IMG/VR virus record: IMGVR_UViG_3300032304_000682
Coordinates: 1-45,306 of that record
Length of the DNA stretch: 45,306 nt
Source: a virus
Reading direction: 5' to 3' (one strand)
The notes beneath the pieces are model-generated. The model ran no database searches. It was not told the DNA's origin and saw only the letters and a program-made list of their open reading frames with translations. The position numbers and the translations under genes were made by a program. This document shows positions 24,634-33,264 of the stretch, in pieces. Numbering within the stretch: position 1 is the first letter of the stretch; each line of letters starts with the position of its first letter.

Positions 24634-25596
24634 ATGATTGATGTGGTTTCTTTTTTACCTGGCAAACGAAAACAAACAGCAAGTGGCTGGATCAGCTTTA
24701 ACGCACCTTGTTGCATTCATCGCGGGGATAGCCAAGACAAACGACAACGTGGTGGTATTAAACCCGGTGCAGACGGCTCGTGGTCATATCATTGTTTTAA
24801 CTGTGGCTATACTGCCAGTTTTGTATTAGGACGTAACTTAACATTTAAGGCTCGCAAACTGTTAGAATGGCTTAATATTCCTACAGAAGAAATAGAACGC
24901 ATCAATCTTGAAAGTTTAAAACACAAAAGTATAGAAGGCTTGTTGGGCAATCGCCAAGAAGTAATACAAAAATTACAATCAATTGAATTTGAAGATCGAG
25001 ATTTGCCGAGTGAAACACAAGAATTAAATGAGTTTGCTGAAAAATATTTGCGTAATAGATGTGCTCCGCTAGACTATCCATTCCTGTATAAAACAATGCC
25101 ACGACGTGGTGTTGTAATTCCGTTTACACACAACAATCAAGTGGTAGGGCATACCACACGTTTTTTAGATGATCGTACGCCCAGATACATTCAAGACATA
25201 CAACCAGGGTATGTGTTTGGCACAGACTTGCAAAAGTCCAACTGGCAAACTGCAATTGTAGTAGAAGGCGTGTTTGATGCACTGAGCATTAACGGCTTGG
25301 CTGTGCTACATGCAGAGATCAATGATGCACAGGTAAGATTGATCCGTAGTCTTGGACGTGACGTTGTAGTTGTACCAGACCAAGACTCTGCAGGGATGAA
25401 GTTGGTAGACCGTGCTGTAGAACTAGGCTGGGCAGTCAGCATGCCAGACTGGCCAGCAGATGTCAAGGATGTAAATGATGCAGTGATTCGTTGGGGCAAA
25501 CTTGGAACTTTGCTAACTATAATGCAGGCTAAAGAAACTAGTAAAATTAAAATAGAACTAAGGAAAAAACAACTTGTTAAAAGACTACGGACTTGA
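24634..25596 (+). CDS. 61: DNA primase (T4 gp61 family)
   Basis: Makes RNA primers for lagging-strand synthesis together with gp41. The N-terminal zinc-binding region has C26/C27, H29, C54 and C57 (CIH...CFNC). The Toprim core shows VVEGVFDALS (glutamate) and VVPDQDSAG (D-x-D), the metal-binding triad. Length 320 compares with 342 in T4. The 3' end overlaps gene 41 by 23 nt, placing primase and helicase in one message. Confidence 0.9.
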   Translation: MIDVVSFLPGKRKQTASGWISFNAPCCIHRGDSQDKRQRGGIKPGADGSWSYHCFNCGYTASFVLGRNLTFKARKLLEWLNIPTEEIERINLESLKHKSIEGLLGNRQEVIQKLQSIEFEDRDLPSETQELNEFAEKYLRNRCAPLDYPFLYKTMPRRGVVIPFTHNNQVVGHTTRFLDDRTPRYIQDIQPGYVFGTDLQKSNWQTAIVVEGVFDALSINGLAVLHAEINDAQVRLIRSLGRDVVVVPDQDSAGMKLVDRAVELGWAVSMPDWPADVKDVNDAVIRWGKLGTLLTIMQAKETSKIKIELRKKQLVKRLRT

Positions 25597-26977
25597 TGTC
25601 CAAAAACTATTCTTAGAAATGATGTTGCAAGACGCAGAAAGTTATGTTCGCGTTCAAAACATTTATAATCCAGAAAACTTTGATAGAAGTTTAAGACCTG
25701 CGGCCGAGTTTATTGCTGAGCACAGTAACCAACACAAAACACTTCCAGCACCAGAGCAGATTGCAGCCGCAACCGGAGTCAAATTAAATCATGTGCCCGA
25801 ACTCAACGAAGGCCACTTTGAATGGTTTATGAACGAGTTTGAGCAGTTTACTCGCAGGCAAGAACTAGAACGTGCTATTCTTAAGTCGGCTGACTTGTTA
25901 GAAAAAGGCGAGTATGATCCTGTAGAAAAACTGATCAAAGATGCGGTACAAATATCACTTACTAAAGATATGGGCACAGACTACTTTGCAGATCCTAATG
26001 CTCGTATCAACAAGTATTTTAATTCAGGCGGACAAGTATCAACAGGTTGGCCACAGATGGACAAGATCCTGTATGGTGGATTCAGTCGCGGCGAATTAAA
26101 TATTTTTGCTGGCGGATCAGGTTCGGGTAAATCGCTTGTTATGATGAACATAGCATTGAGCTGGTTACAAGCTGGCCTCAGTGGTGTGTACATCAGTTTA
26201 GAATTAAGTGAAGAACTGTGTGCGTTAAGAACAGATGCCATGTTGGCAGGTATGAGTACCAAAGAGATTCGCAAGGACATTGATCAAACTGAACTCAAAG
26301 TCAAGTTGGTGTCTAAGAAAGCTGGACAGTATCGTATCAAAGCATTACCAGCACAAAGTAACATCAATGATATACGAAGTTATATTAAAGAAGTGCAAGT
26401 ACAAACAGGCATCAAGGTAGATTTTATCATGTGTGACTACTTAGATTTGTTGATGCCAGTTAGTGCCAAAGTTAGTCCCAATGACCTATTTGTCAAGGAC
26501 AAGTATGTTTCAGAAGAACTGCGTAACTTGGCCAAAGAACTTAATGTGTTGTTTGTTACAGCGTCACAGTTGAATCGTAGTGCGGTAGAAGAAATTGAAT
26601 TTGACCATAGTCATATTAGTGGTGGTATTTCAAAGATCAATACAGCAGATAACGTGTTTGGTATCTTTACCAGTAGAGCCATGCGTGAGCGTGGCAAGTA
26701 TCAAATTCAGTGTATGAAGAGTCGTAGCAGTACAGGCGTAGGACAAAAAATTGATTTAGATTATAATATTGAAACCATGCGTATCACTGACCCAGGAGAA
26801 GAAGCTGGTCCAGTTAACTCGTTTGCTAAAGGTAACCTATTAGATAGTATCAAGGCCAAAAGCACAATGGTCAATAAAGAACCTATAGATGCTGACACTG
26901 GTGAAATCAGTAAAGTTACTGCGGATGTGCAAAGTGCCAAATTAAAACAATTACTTGGACAAATTAAACAAACATGA
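25574..26977 (+). CDS. 41: Replicative DNA helicase (T4 gp41 / DnaB family)
   Basis: Hexameric 5'-3' helicase of the replication fork. Walker A is GGSGSGKS (180-187); Walker B is in FIMCDYLDLL; the DnaB-like arginine and Q region TASQLNRSAVEE follows. The N-terminal 130 residues match the helical collar domain. The start is TTG, supported by AAGGA upstream, and lies inside the primase gene. Length 467 compares with 475 in T4. It overlaps the next radical SAM gene by 4 nt. Confidence 0.9.
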   Translation: MLKDYGLDVQKLFLEMMLQDAESYVRVQNIYNPENFDRSLRPAAEFIAEHSNQHKTLPAPEQIAAATGVKLNHVPELNEGHFEWFMNEFEQFTRRQELERAILKSADLLEKGEYDPVEKLIKDAVQISLTKDMGTDYFADPNARINKYFNSGGQVSTGWPQMDKILYGGFSRGELNIFAGGSGSGKSLVMMNIALSWLQAGLSGVYISLELSEELCALRTDAMLAGMSTKEIRKDIDQTELKVKLVSKKAGQYRIKALPAQSNINDIRSYIKEVQVQTGIKVDFIMCDYLDLLMPVSAKVSPNDLFVKDKYVSEELRNLAKELNVLFVTASQLNRSAVEEIEFDHSHISGGISKINTADNVFGIFTSRAMRERGKYQIQCMKSRSSTGVGQKIDLDYNIETMRITDPGEEAGPVNSFAKGNLLDSIKAKSTMVNKEPIDADTGEISKVTADVQSAKLKQLLGQIKQT

Positions 26978-28101
26978 CCAACCTTTATTGCTCAATGATT
27001 CATGGCGGATTGAATATTGATTTTAAGACACCCGATGTTGATAATCAAGCTGTAATAAGACATTGTTGTTTGCGTAACGATGTTTTTTCTGTAGAAGTTA
27101 ATGATAATTTTTGGCAGAATAAAAAATTAGAAACTCTTAGAGAAACTAATAAAAAAAACGTATGGGACACCGGCTGTTCAAATTGTGAAAGATTAGAATC
27201 ATCAAATGAGGTCAGTTTTAGAACTGGAATGAATGAAGGCCTAAATATTTTTGGACAATATGATGCAACAGGACCGTCACGCATTGATCTTATGTTTGAT
27301 ATTAGTTGTAATTTGGCCTGTAGAATTTGTGGAACTCATAGCAGTACCTATTGGCAACGACATCTTAAAGAACACGGATTATGGGATCAGCCTGTAACAA
27401 CACCACGAAAGAAACACAAAGTCATTGAATCTTTATCTAAACTTGATCTTTCTAATTTACGGCAATTGGTATTTTGTGGCGGCGAAACATTACTTGGTCA
27501 AGAATATTGGGACGTAGCGGAATGGTTAGGCAACAATGTTCCCAATGCCAAACAACAATTAACCTTGTGTTTTCAAACTAACGGAACCCAACCAATACTT
27601 CCTAAAAACTTTGACATTGTTGAAAAATTTCATTTAGTAAAGTTACATATAAGTTTAGATGGAGTGGGTGATAGATTTGAGTATCAACGGTGGCCAGCAA
27701 AATGGGATCAGGTGGAGGATAACATATTAAATTTACGAAAAACTTTACCTGGAAATGTAATGTTTGTTGTAGAAGAAACAGTCAACGTTTTTAATCTACT
27801 ATACTTGAGTGAACTTAAAACATGGATCAATTCAAATTTTACAACAAATAGAGGAGGTGACCTTGTTAATCACACAAAACACTTGGCCCATGGAGATTTT
27901 GGTCTACAGAACATGTCAGTAGAATATGTAAAATTAATTAAACAAACTGATCAGCACACACTGATACCAACAAATTGGAAAGAAAACTCTGTTGCAATAC
28001 AAGCTATGCTGGCAGAAATAAAGAAATTCGATGCCTTACGAAATGAATCTTTTGAAAAAACGTTTCCAGAATTACATAAACTGTATTCTAGATTCTGGTA
28101 G
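26974..28101 (+). CDS. Radical SAM protein with N-terminal twitch domain (copy 4)
   Basis: N-terminal cysteines C6, C31, C32, C68, C71 (CSNC) precede the radical SAM motif C112, C116, C119 (CNLACRIC). The SAM-binding strand is GGET instead of GGEP. SLDGVGDRFEYQRWPAKW and the end FPELHKLYSRFW are shared with the other copies. 375 residues. It is coupled to gene 41 by an ATGA overlap, so this cargo gene rides on the replisome message. It ends against copy 5 on the other strand with a 14-nt overlap. Confidence 0.85.
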   Translation: MTNLYCSMIHGGLNIDFKTPDVDNQAVIRHCCLRNDVFSVEVNDNFWQNKKLETLRETNKKNVWDTGCSNCERLESSNEVSFRTGMNEGLNIFGQYDATGPSRIDLMFDISCNLACRICGTHSSTYWQRHLKEHGLWDQPVTTPRKKHKVIESLSKLDLSNLRQLVFCGGETLLGQEYWDVAEWLGNNVPNAKQQLTLCFQTNGTQPILPKNFDIVEKFHLVKLHISLDGVGDRFEYQRWPAKWDQVEDNILNLRKTLPGNVMFVVEETVNVFNLLYLSELKTWINSNFTTNRGGDLVNHTKHLAHGDFGLQNMSVEYVKLIKQTDQHTLIPTNWKENSVAIQAMLAEIKKFDALRNESFEKTFPELHKLYSRFW

Positions 28102-29119
28102 CCGCCAGCTCTGGCAAATAGTCTTTAATGTTAGTACCTTTTAACTGATCTTGCCGATCAATTTCTTCCCAGAATTTTTCCAGTAGTCCTCCGCCATAGC
28201 TTAGAAATGCGCTGACTTCTTTATGGTATCTTTTATTATTTTCAAGCACTTGTTGTTTAAATTCTTTTGGTAAATTACCGGGTGCAAAGTACTCAGGATC
28301 TACAATTTGTTTACAAATATATTTGAGTTGATTAGATTCAAAGAAATCAACTAAGTCAGTATAATACATTATATTAAGATTACTAATCATACAACTTACG
28401 CTTATGTACTGTGTCATCTGTTTAAATTGGATAAGATTGTATTGTAGTTGATCCCATTTCAATGGCCACCTTATATAGTTAAATTGATCTCCAATGCCAT
28501 CTATGCTTAGACATATATTGAGATTTTTAAATTGTGATAATACAGTTAATTGTCGTTGACTTAATTCAATACTTCCGTTAGTTACTATCGAAACAAAGCA
28601 ATTGGTGTTTCCTAAACTAATAAGTTCTTCTAGTATGTCAAAATTTCTTTTTTCTAACAATGGCTCTCCGCCAACAAAACTTAATTGAACTATGTTTTTA
28701 AAGTTAATAGCAGAAGTGTCAGCAATTGTATATTTAATAGCACGATTTTCTAATTTTGCCCAAGCGGTGCTACTAGATGCGCCACAGGTTATACAAGTGG
28801 CATTGCATAAATTAGAAGTAGTAAGTTTAATTATTTTAGGAGTAAATCCGTTAGCAATAGCATCTTGCTCTGCTAACTCTAGATCACGGTCTGAATAGTA
28901 ATCAAACGTTTGATTGTGTATTTTTCGCTCGCTATCCAGTCCTTGATCTTCAAGTTTCCAACAGGTAACACAAGCAGGCGAGCGTTCTTTGTTTCTAATA
29001 GAACTTCGAACATCTTCTATATTAGTGCCAGCCTGCAAGCGGCAACAGTGTATATTTTTAGTAGATTGCAGAGATCCTTCATAAGAAAAAAAAGGTAAAA
29101 CACAAAAATAGTTGTTCAT
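28088..29119 (-). CDS. Radical SAM protein with N-terminal twitch domain (copy 5)
   Basis: N-terminal cysteines C6, C25, C26, C50, C53 (CVTC), then the radical SAM motif C105, C109, C112 (CNATCITC), a GGEP strand, SIDGIGDQFNYIRWPLKW and a LPELAATRI ending. 343 residues, the most compact full copy: the twitch region is shortened between the third and fourth cysteines. It starts 6 nt after a minus TTAAATA box with no ribosome binding site, so it is expected late, unlike copies 2-4. Confidence 0.85.
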   Translation of the reverse strand: MNNYFCVLPFFSYEGSLQSTKNIHCCRLQAGTNIEDVRSSIRNKERSPACVTCWKLEDQGLDSERKIHNQTFDYYSDRDLELAEQDAIANGFTPKIIKLTTSNLCNATCITCGASSSTAWAKLENRAIKYTIADTSAINFKNIVQLSFVGGEPLLEKRNFDILEELISLGNTNCFVSIVTNGSIELSQRQLTVLSQFKNLNICLSIDGIGDQFNYIRWPLKWDQLQYNLIQFKQMTQYISVSCMISNLNIMYYTDLVDFFESNQLKYICKQIVDPEYFAPGNLPKEFKQQVLENNKRYHKEVSAFLSYGGGLLEKFWEEIDRQDQLKGTNIKDYLPELAATRI

Positions 29120-29125
29120 GGCACT

Positions 29126-29132
29126 TATTTAA
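29126..29132 (-). promoter_or_regulatory. Late promoter box TTAAATA (minus)
   Basis: Sits in the palindrome CTTAAATAAG-like region before the radical SAM start at 29119, with a 6-nt gap to the ATG; predicts leaderless late mRNA. Confidence 0.55.
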
Positions 29133-29176
29133 GTGTATAGTATATGCAACGCTAATTATTAGATAACGCAAAATCC

Positions 29177-29184
29177 AATAAATA
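29177..29184 (+). promoter_or_regulatory. Late promoter box AATAAATA
   Basis: Lies 21 nt before the ATG at 29206; a weak ribosome binding site (AAAAAGG) stands between. It opens the structural block that runs to about 35625. Confidence 0.5.
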
Positions 29185-29205
29185 ATAAAAAGGTCCTAAA
29201 CTAAA

Positions 29206-29454
29206 ATGCAAAAAAAGACTAGAAGTTTATTGGAAGAATTAGACTCAATGTATGTTGAGCGTGATCAACGCCACGTTATTGAAAATCGTGCTGCCAACAT
29301 CATTGCCAGTGCCATACGCTTGCTGGAACAAATTGATTCTAGTTACAGTGTAGAAGATGCTCAGAATCTACAACGCAAATTACTCAATGCTATCAACCAG
29401 CGTGACCCAGGCAAATTTACCCGCACAGTGAGACGCACAGATGCAAATTCATGA
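29206..29454 (+). CDS. Small helical protein of the late block
   Basis: Not recognised. The 82 residues are mostly charged and helical (MQKKTRSLLEELDSMYVERDQ, then a long Ala/Leu/Arg helix with a coiled-coil look) and end in a basic segment. It starts the late block and overlaps the next gene by 14 nt, so it may be a small virion or assembly protein. Confidence 0.65.
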   Translation: MQKKTRSLLEELDSMYVERDQRHVIENRAANIIASAIRLLEQIDSSYSVEDAQNLQRKLLNAINQRDPGKFTRTVRRTDANS

Positions 29455-30553
29455 AATAACTCAACGGAAAAACGTTAACGAAGCGTTGGGCGGCTTAGGA
29501 TCATTTATGTCTGGCCTGACCGGAGGAATGTCTGACAAATACATGGACAAAACTCCTGGAGCAGGCAAAGAACAAAACACGTCCACTGATTGGAAAGAAA
29601 GATATCAAGCTATACAAAAAGATCCAACTGTAATGTCTTATGTCAAAGGTCTGGGCACAAGTTGGGCAAAAACTGCCGGCACTTTAATTAAACCCACACA
29701 AGGGTTGACTTCCGCTGCAACCTTGCAAAAAACAATTCCAACCTTGGTCAGTGCCGCTAAAAAAACCAATAACAATTTAACATCCACACAGATTGGCCAA
29801 ATTTTGGCCAAGTTAGCACCTACTGTTTGGAGCAACACCGCAGACAAGTCTGCTGCTATTGCACAATTAAAAAATGAACTGGAAAAACAAGGAGTCACAG
29901 TCGACGGAGCATCCGCCACAACTGCATCTACAAAATCAGCAACAAAATATTCTTATGGTAAACCAGGACAAATGAGTTCAACTGTTGCTGCAAGCAAGTC
30001 TGGACAGAACATGCAAAAAGTTTTTGGTCAACCTAAGGGCGGCATCCAGGGTATGCAGTCTGATTTACAGGAAGCAGCTATAGTAGGTCCAGCTGCGGAT
30101 CAATATCGAACAGCTTTTATACAATGGTCTAACGGACAGTTGGCCACTCGTGTGCGAGAGACCGGCGAAACTGTGACCATGGATGCTGTACAACAACAAT
30201 TTCCAGATTTGGCCACAGAACTTAAATCAGCATTAGATCAAATTGTTGCCTCTCGCGGCACTCCTCAACAAGCACAGGCTGTAGAATACTACGTTGAGTT
30301 GGCAGTGGCCGGGGTGCAGGCTGTGGCTCAAATATCAAAAAATAAAACATCAACAAACCGCCAACAAAATAAACAATTTGCCACCTCGGCTGGGGCCGTG
30401 AAACAGTCTTTGCGCGCCGCCGGTATTGATCCTGCTAAACTGGCTCAGTTTGGTGCCCAGGCCAAAGAAGCCGGTGACTCCATGCAGGCAAGAAGAACTG
30501 GGAATGATTCGCTCAACGCTTTGGCCAAACTAGCAGGATATACTTTGGTATGA
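29441..30553 (+). CDS. Putative structural protein, Ala/Gln/Ser-rich
   Basis: Not recognised. The 370 residues are rich in Ala, Ser, Thr, Gln and Lys. A short N-terminal peptide (MQIHEITQRKNVNEA) is followed by a Gly-rich stretch (LGGLGSFMSGLTGGM), and the rest is largely low-charge helix with Gln/Thr linkers (TTASTKSATKYSYGKPG). It lies between late genes and overlaps the next gene by 4 nt. A virion or scaffold role is inferred from context only. Confidence 0.6.
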   Translation: MQIHEITQRKNVNEALGGLGSFMSGLTGGMSDKYMDKTPGAGKEQNTSTDWKERYQAIQKDPTVMSYVKGLGTSWAKTAGTLIKPTQGLTSAATLQKTIPTLVSAAKKTNNNLTSTQIGQILAKLAPTVWSNTADKSAAIAQLKNELEKQGVTVDGASATTASTKSATKYSYGKPGQMSSTVAASKSGQNMQKVFGQPKGGIQGMQSDLQEAAIVGPAADQYRTAFIQWSNGQLATRVRETGETVTMDAVQQQFPDLATELKSALDQIVASRGTPQQAQAVEYYVELAVAGVQAVAQISKNKTSTNRQQNKQFATSAGAVKQSLRAAGIDPAKLAQFGAQAKEAGDSMQARRTGNDSLNALAKLAGYTLV

Positions 30554-32463
30554 ACTTACAGGAAGGCGGCAACGTATTCAAAGACGGCAACGGTCGTGCT
30601 CAAACACAACGCATTAATCAAACTGATGTTAAATCGACCTTGGCCTGGTTGGAAGAAATGTTACCAGGCCTTGATTTACAAAACAACACCCTTGGATCAA
30701 CCGGTATCCGAGACACGTCGGGTGATTTGGACATCGCTGTTGACGCCAAACAATTGACCAAAGAACAATTAATTGCACAATTAACCCGCTGGGCAACCAG
30801 TCAAAAACAAAAACCCGAGGACTGGATCAAACAAACCGGTGCTGGTGTACATTTTAAAACTCCCATCAATGGTCGCCCAGACCTAGGATTTGTGCAAACA
30901 GATTTTATGTTTCTTAAAAATGTTCCTTGGTCAAAGTTTGTGCTTGGTGCCATGCCTTTAGACAGCAAGTACAAAGGTCGTGAGCGCAATGTGCTAATGA
31001 ACTCAATTGCCAAAAGCATGGGATATAAATTAAACCAAGTTGGCGGCATTGCTGACCGTGCCACAGACAAAATTATTACCGACAGTCCCGATGCTGTAGC
31101 CAAGCTATTATTAAACCGTACAGCAACACGCCAAGATTTAGCCAGTGTAGAAACAATATTACAAGCCTTAAGCACGGATCCCAAACGTGACGCTAAACTG
31201 GCAGACTTTAAGCAACACATGGAACGCGAAGGCCTGCCATTCTTAGAAAGTGCAGAATTGTATCAACCAGTGAGCGATGTAAACTTCCTGGCTAGACTAC
31301 GTGATCGCATTATAAACCAAGGTATGCAGGTCATTGTTGAAGCAGAAGTGCAAGGTGGTCGTGCTAAAGGTATTGAACACCTGGAAGATCTTGTGTTTCG
31401 CAATGGCAGTGCCGGCATCAAAAAAGCTCTAGACATTGTAAAATATACCGCAGACAACACAGGCAAAACTACCACAGTCAAATGGGACGGAAAACCAGCG
31501 TTGGTATTTGGGCGCAATACTGAAGGGACATTTGTTCTTACTGATGTATCCGGATTTACAGCTCGCGGCTACAATGGTCTGTTTACAAGTCCACGCCAAG
31601 TAGCAAGACATTTAGAGCAACGTGACGCCGATGCCGAAGCACAAGGCCGACCGGCCACTCGTGTTGAAACACTGTTGCCTTTGTATGTGAATCTATGGCC
31701 CATGCTGGAAGCTGCTGTGCCCAAAGATTTTAAAGGATATGTACAAGGCGATTTACTATATACACAACAGCCGCCTGAGCAAGCTGGTAATTTTGTTTTC
31801 ACTCCTAATACAGTAGAATATAAGATTCCAGCGGCCAGTGAGGTAGGACAACGTATTGCCAATAGCGAAGTTGGTATTGCTATGCACACACGGTATGCGG
31901 AACCCGGTGCTACTAAAGAACCTATCGGCCGTGTTGATTTTAAACGGGTTCCTGGGCTATTGTTGTTAGAACCTGTGTATGCCAAAGAAAATATACAACC
32001 AAATCGTCAACTGGTACAGCAAGTTAAAGATGTGTATAACAGTCAAGGTGCCGCAATTGATCAGCTGTTTGATCCTGTAGATCTTCGTGCATTACAAATT
32101 ACTGATTTACCCAAATTATGTATAGATTATATCAACAGCAGAGTTGGTACTGGATTTGACAATTTGTTGGCGCAGTTTGGACCATGGCTTGAGCAACATG
32201 TTACTCCTAAAAAGTTCAACAACATTGTAGAATACATTCAAAGTCCACGTAGTAATTTAGATGGCATGGCCGCGGCATTTACAGCCTGGGTTTTGTTACA
32301 CGATATCAAAATGGATATTTTAAATCAATTGGATCTACAACATCCGGGTCAAGAGGGCTGGGTAATGGCCACAGGAGCCGGCATGGCCAAAGCAGTTAAT
32401 CGTCTAGCCGGTGGATTTACAGCGGCAAATCGTCAAATAAACAACCCAAAACAGTCCGCCTAA
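30550..32463 (+). CDS. Pol-beta-type nucleotidyltransferase joined to ligase-like domain
   Basis: Two enzyme-like domains in 637 residues. Domain 1 (about 25-165): GSTGIRDTSGDLDIAVD (49-65) matches the polymerase-beta superfamily G-S...D-x-D pattern (D59, D61), with a third acid at D118 in VQTDFMF. Domain 2 (about 270-520): TVKWDGKPALVFGR, with K311 as in the KxDG motif I of ATP/RNA ligases and capping enzymes; then YVQGDLLYT (398-405) and VEYKIP (422-427), placed like motifs III and IV. Similar ligase-like proteins exist in marine T4-like phages; the fused N-terminal domain seems unusual. Substrate unknown. Confidence 0.65.
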   Translation: MNLQEGGNVFKDGNGRAQTQRINQTDVKSTLAWLEEMLPGLDLQNNTLGSTGIRDTSGDLDIAVDAKQLTKEQLIAQLTRWATSQKQKPEDWIKQTGAGVHFKTPINGRPDLGFVQTDFMFLKNVPWSKFVLGAMPLDSKYKGRERNVLMNSIAKSMGYKLNQVGGIADRATDKIITDSPDAVAKLLLNRTATRQDLASVETILQALSTDPKRDAKLADFKQHMEREGLPFLESAELYQPVSDVNFLARLRDRIINQGMQVIVEAEVQGGRAKGIEHLEDLVFRNGSAGIKKALDIVKYTADNTGKTTTVKWDGKPALVFGRNTEGTFVLTDVSGFTARGYNGLFTSPRQVARHLEQRDADAEAQGRPATRVETLLPLYVNLWPMLEAAVPKDFKGYVQGDLLYTQQPPEQAGNFVFTPNTVEYKIPAASEVGQRIANSEVGIAMHTRYAEPGATKEPIGRVDFKRVPGLLLLEPVYAKENIQPNRQLVQQVKDVYNSQGAAIDQLFDPVDLRALQITDLPKLCIDYINSRVGTGFDNLLAQFGPWLEQHVTPKKFNNIVEYIQSPRSNLDGMAAAFTAWVLLHDIKMDILNQLDLQHPGQEGWVMATGAGMAKAVNRLAGGFTAANRQINNPKQSA

Positions 32464-32485
32464 CTCTCCTTTTTTGTCCCAAAAG

Positions 32486-32492
32486 GTAAATA
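32486..32492 (+). promoter_or_regulatory. Late promoter box GTAAATA
   Basis: Lies 40 nt before the ATG at 32533, with a strong ribosome binding site (AAGGAGA, 32520-32526) in the leader. Confidence 0.6.
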
Positions 32493-32532
32493 TTAATAGG
32501 ACCTCTGAGTCCATATATTAAGGAGAATTAAA

Positions 32533-32916
32533 ATGGCTTTTATTACTATAGTTTCGGGCGATGCCCAACCAGTATTTGCAACAGACGTATTGAATGGACC
32601 AGTTGCACCTTCAGCAGCTACAGCAGGCACACCTGTTAACTTTGCTGGACCAAAATTAGATTTTTTCCGTGCAGTTGCTAACACCACAGTTGTAGGACAA
32701 CAAGGTGTAAATGAATACGTGTCCAACGTTATTCAAGCAATTCAGCAAACATCTACAGTTGCTATGTATCAAGTTGATGGCACAGCATTGAGTTTTGGCG
32801 TTTTTCCAGCAGGTGCATTTGATTCCGCCGCAACATTCTTGGCTGCTGCAAACATCACAGCTACTGGTTTCCAGTTGAACTCGGCTACAAACGCTGGTTT
32901 CAAATTGTCAGCCTAA
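32533..32916 (+). CDS. Small putative virion protein
   Basis: 127 residues, almost without charge and rich in Ala, Thr, Val, Gly and Phe, with many short beta strands. No family is recognised. It is a single-gene unit with a late box, the strongest ribosome binding site in the block, and a terminator 20 nt after the stop, as expected for an abundantly made virion or decoration protein. Confidence 0.7.
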   Translation: MAFITIVSGDAQPVFATDVLNGPVAPSAATAGTPVNFAGPKLDFFRAVANTTVVGQQGVNEYVSNVIQAIQQTSTVAMYQVDGTALSFGVFPAGAFDSAATFLAAANITATGFQLNSATNAGFKLSA

Positions 32917-32936
32917 TCAATCTAGTTGATTACATA

Positions 32937-32965
32937 AAAAACCCACCATTATGGTGGGTTTTTTT
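32937..32965 (+). terminator. Rho-independent terminator
   Basis: Stem ACCCACCA / TGGTGGGT with a 3-nt loop, A residues before and seven T after. Confidence 0.85.
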
Positions 32966-32997
32966 GTTGACTTATATATTGCTGACATTTAAATAAC

Positions 32998-33004
32998 TTA
33001 AATA
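32998..33004 (+). promoter_or_regulatory. Late promoter box TTAAATA
   Basis: A second similar box (TTTAAATAAC) begins at 32988. The ATG at 33010 starts 5 nt after this box without a ribosome binding site, so leaderless mRNA is predicted. Confidence 0.6.
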
Positions 33005-33009
33005 CTAGT

Positions 33010-33264
33010 ATGATGGTTAATAAAGTTACCGAAGTGACAATATTTGAAAGTCCCGATGGTGGCCGCACCGTGTATGCTCGGCAACCAGGAAGTGCTCATA
33101 GAGAACTACACAGTCAAGATCCTGCCTTGCAACAAGAGCTCAAAGAACTGGAAAGTCAAAAACGCTGGGTGGACATTTTTCAAGCTCGTCATAACAACCC
33201 TGAACTTGATCACCTGTGCGAAAAAGTTGAAATATTATATGAACTTAGCAGGAACTCTAAGTGA
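33010..33264 (+). CDS. Small conserved-type phage protein
   Basis: 84 residues beginning EVTIFESPDGGRTVYARQPGS, then a charged helix. Proteins of this opening pattern occur, as I recall, in T4-like marine phages; function unknown. Two in-frame ATG codons (33010, 33013) could serve as start. It overlaps the next gene by 4 nt. Confidence 0.6.
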   Translation: MMVNKVTEVTIFESPDGGRTVYARQPGSAHRELHSQDPALQQELKELESQKRWVDIFQARHNNPELDHLCEKVEILYELSRNSK

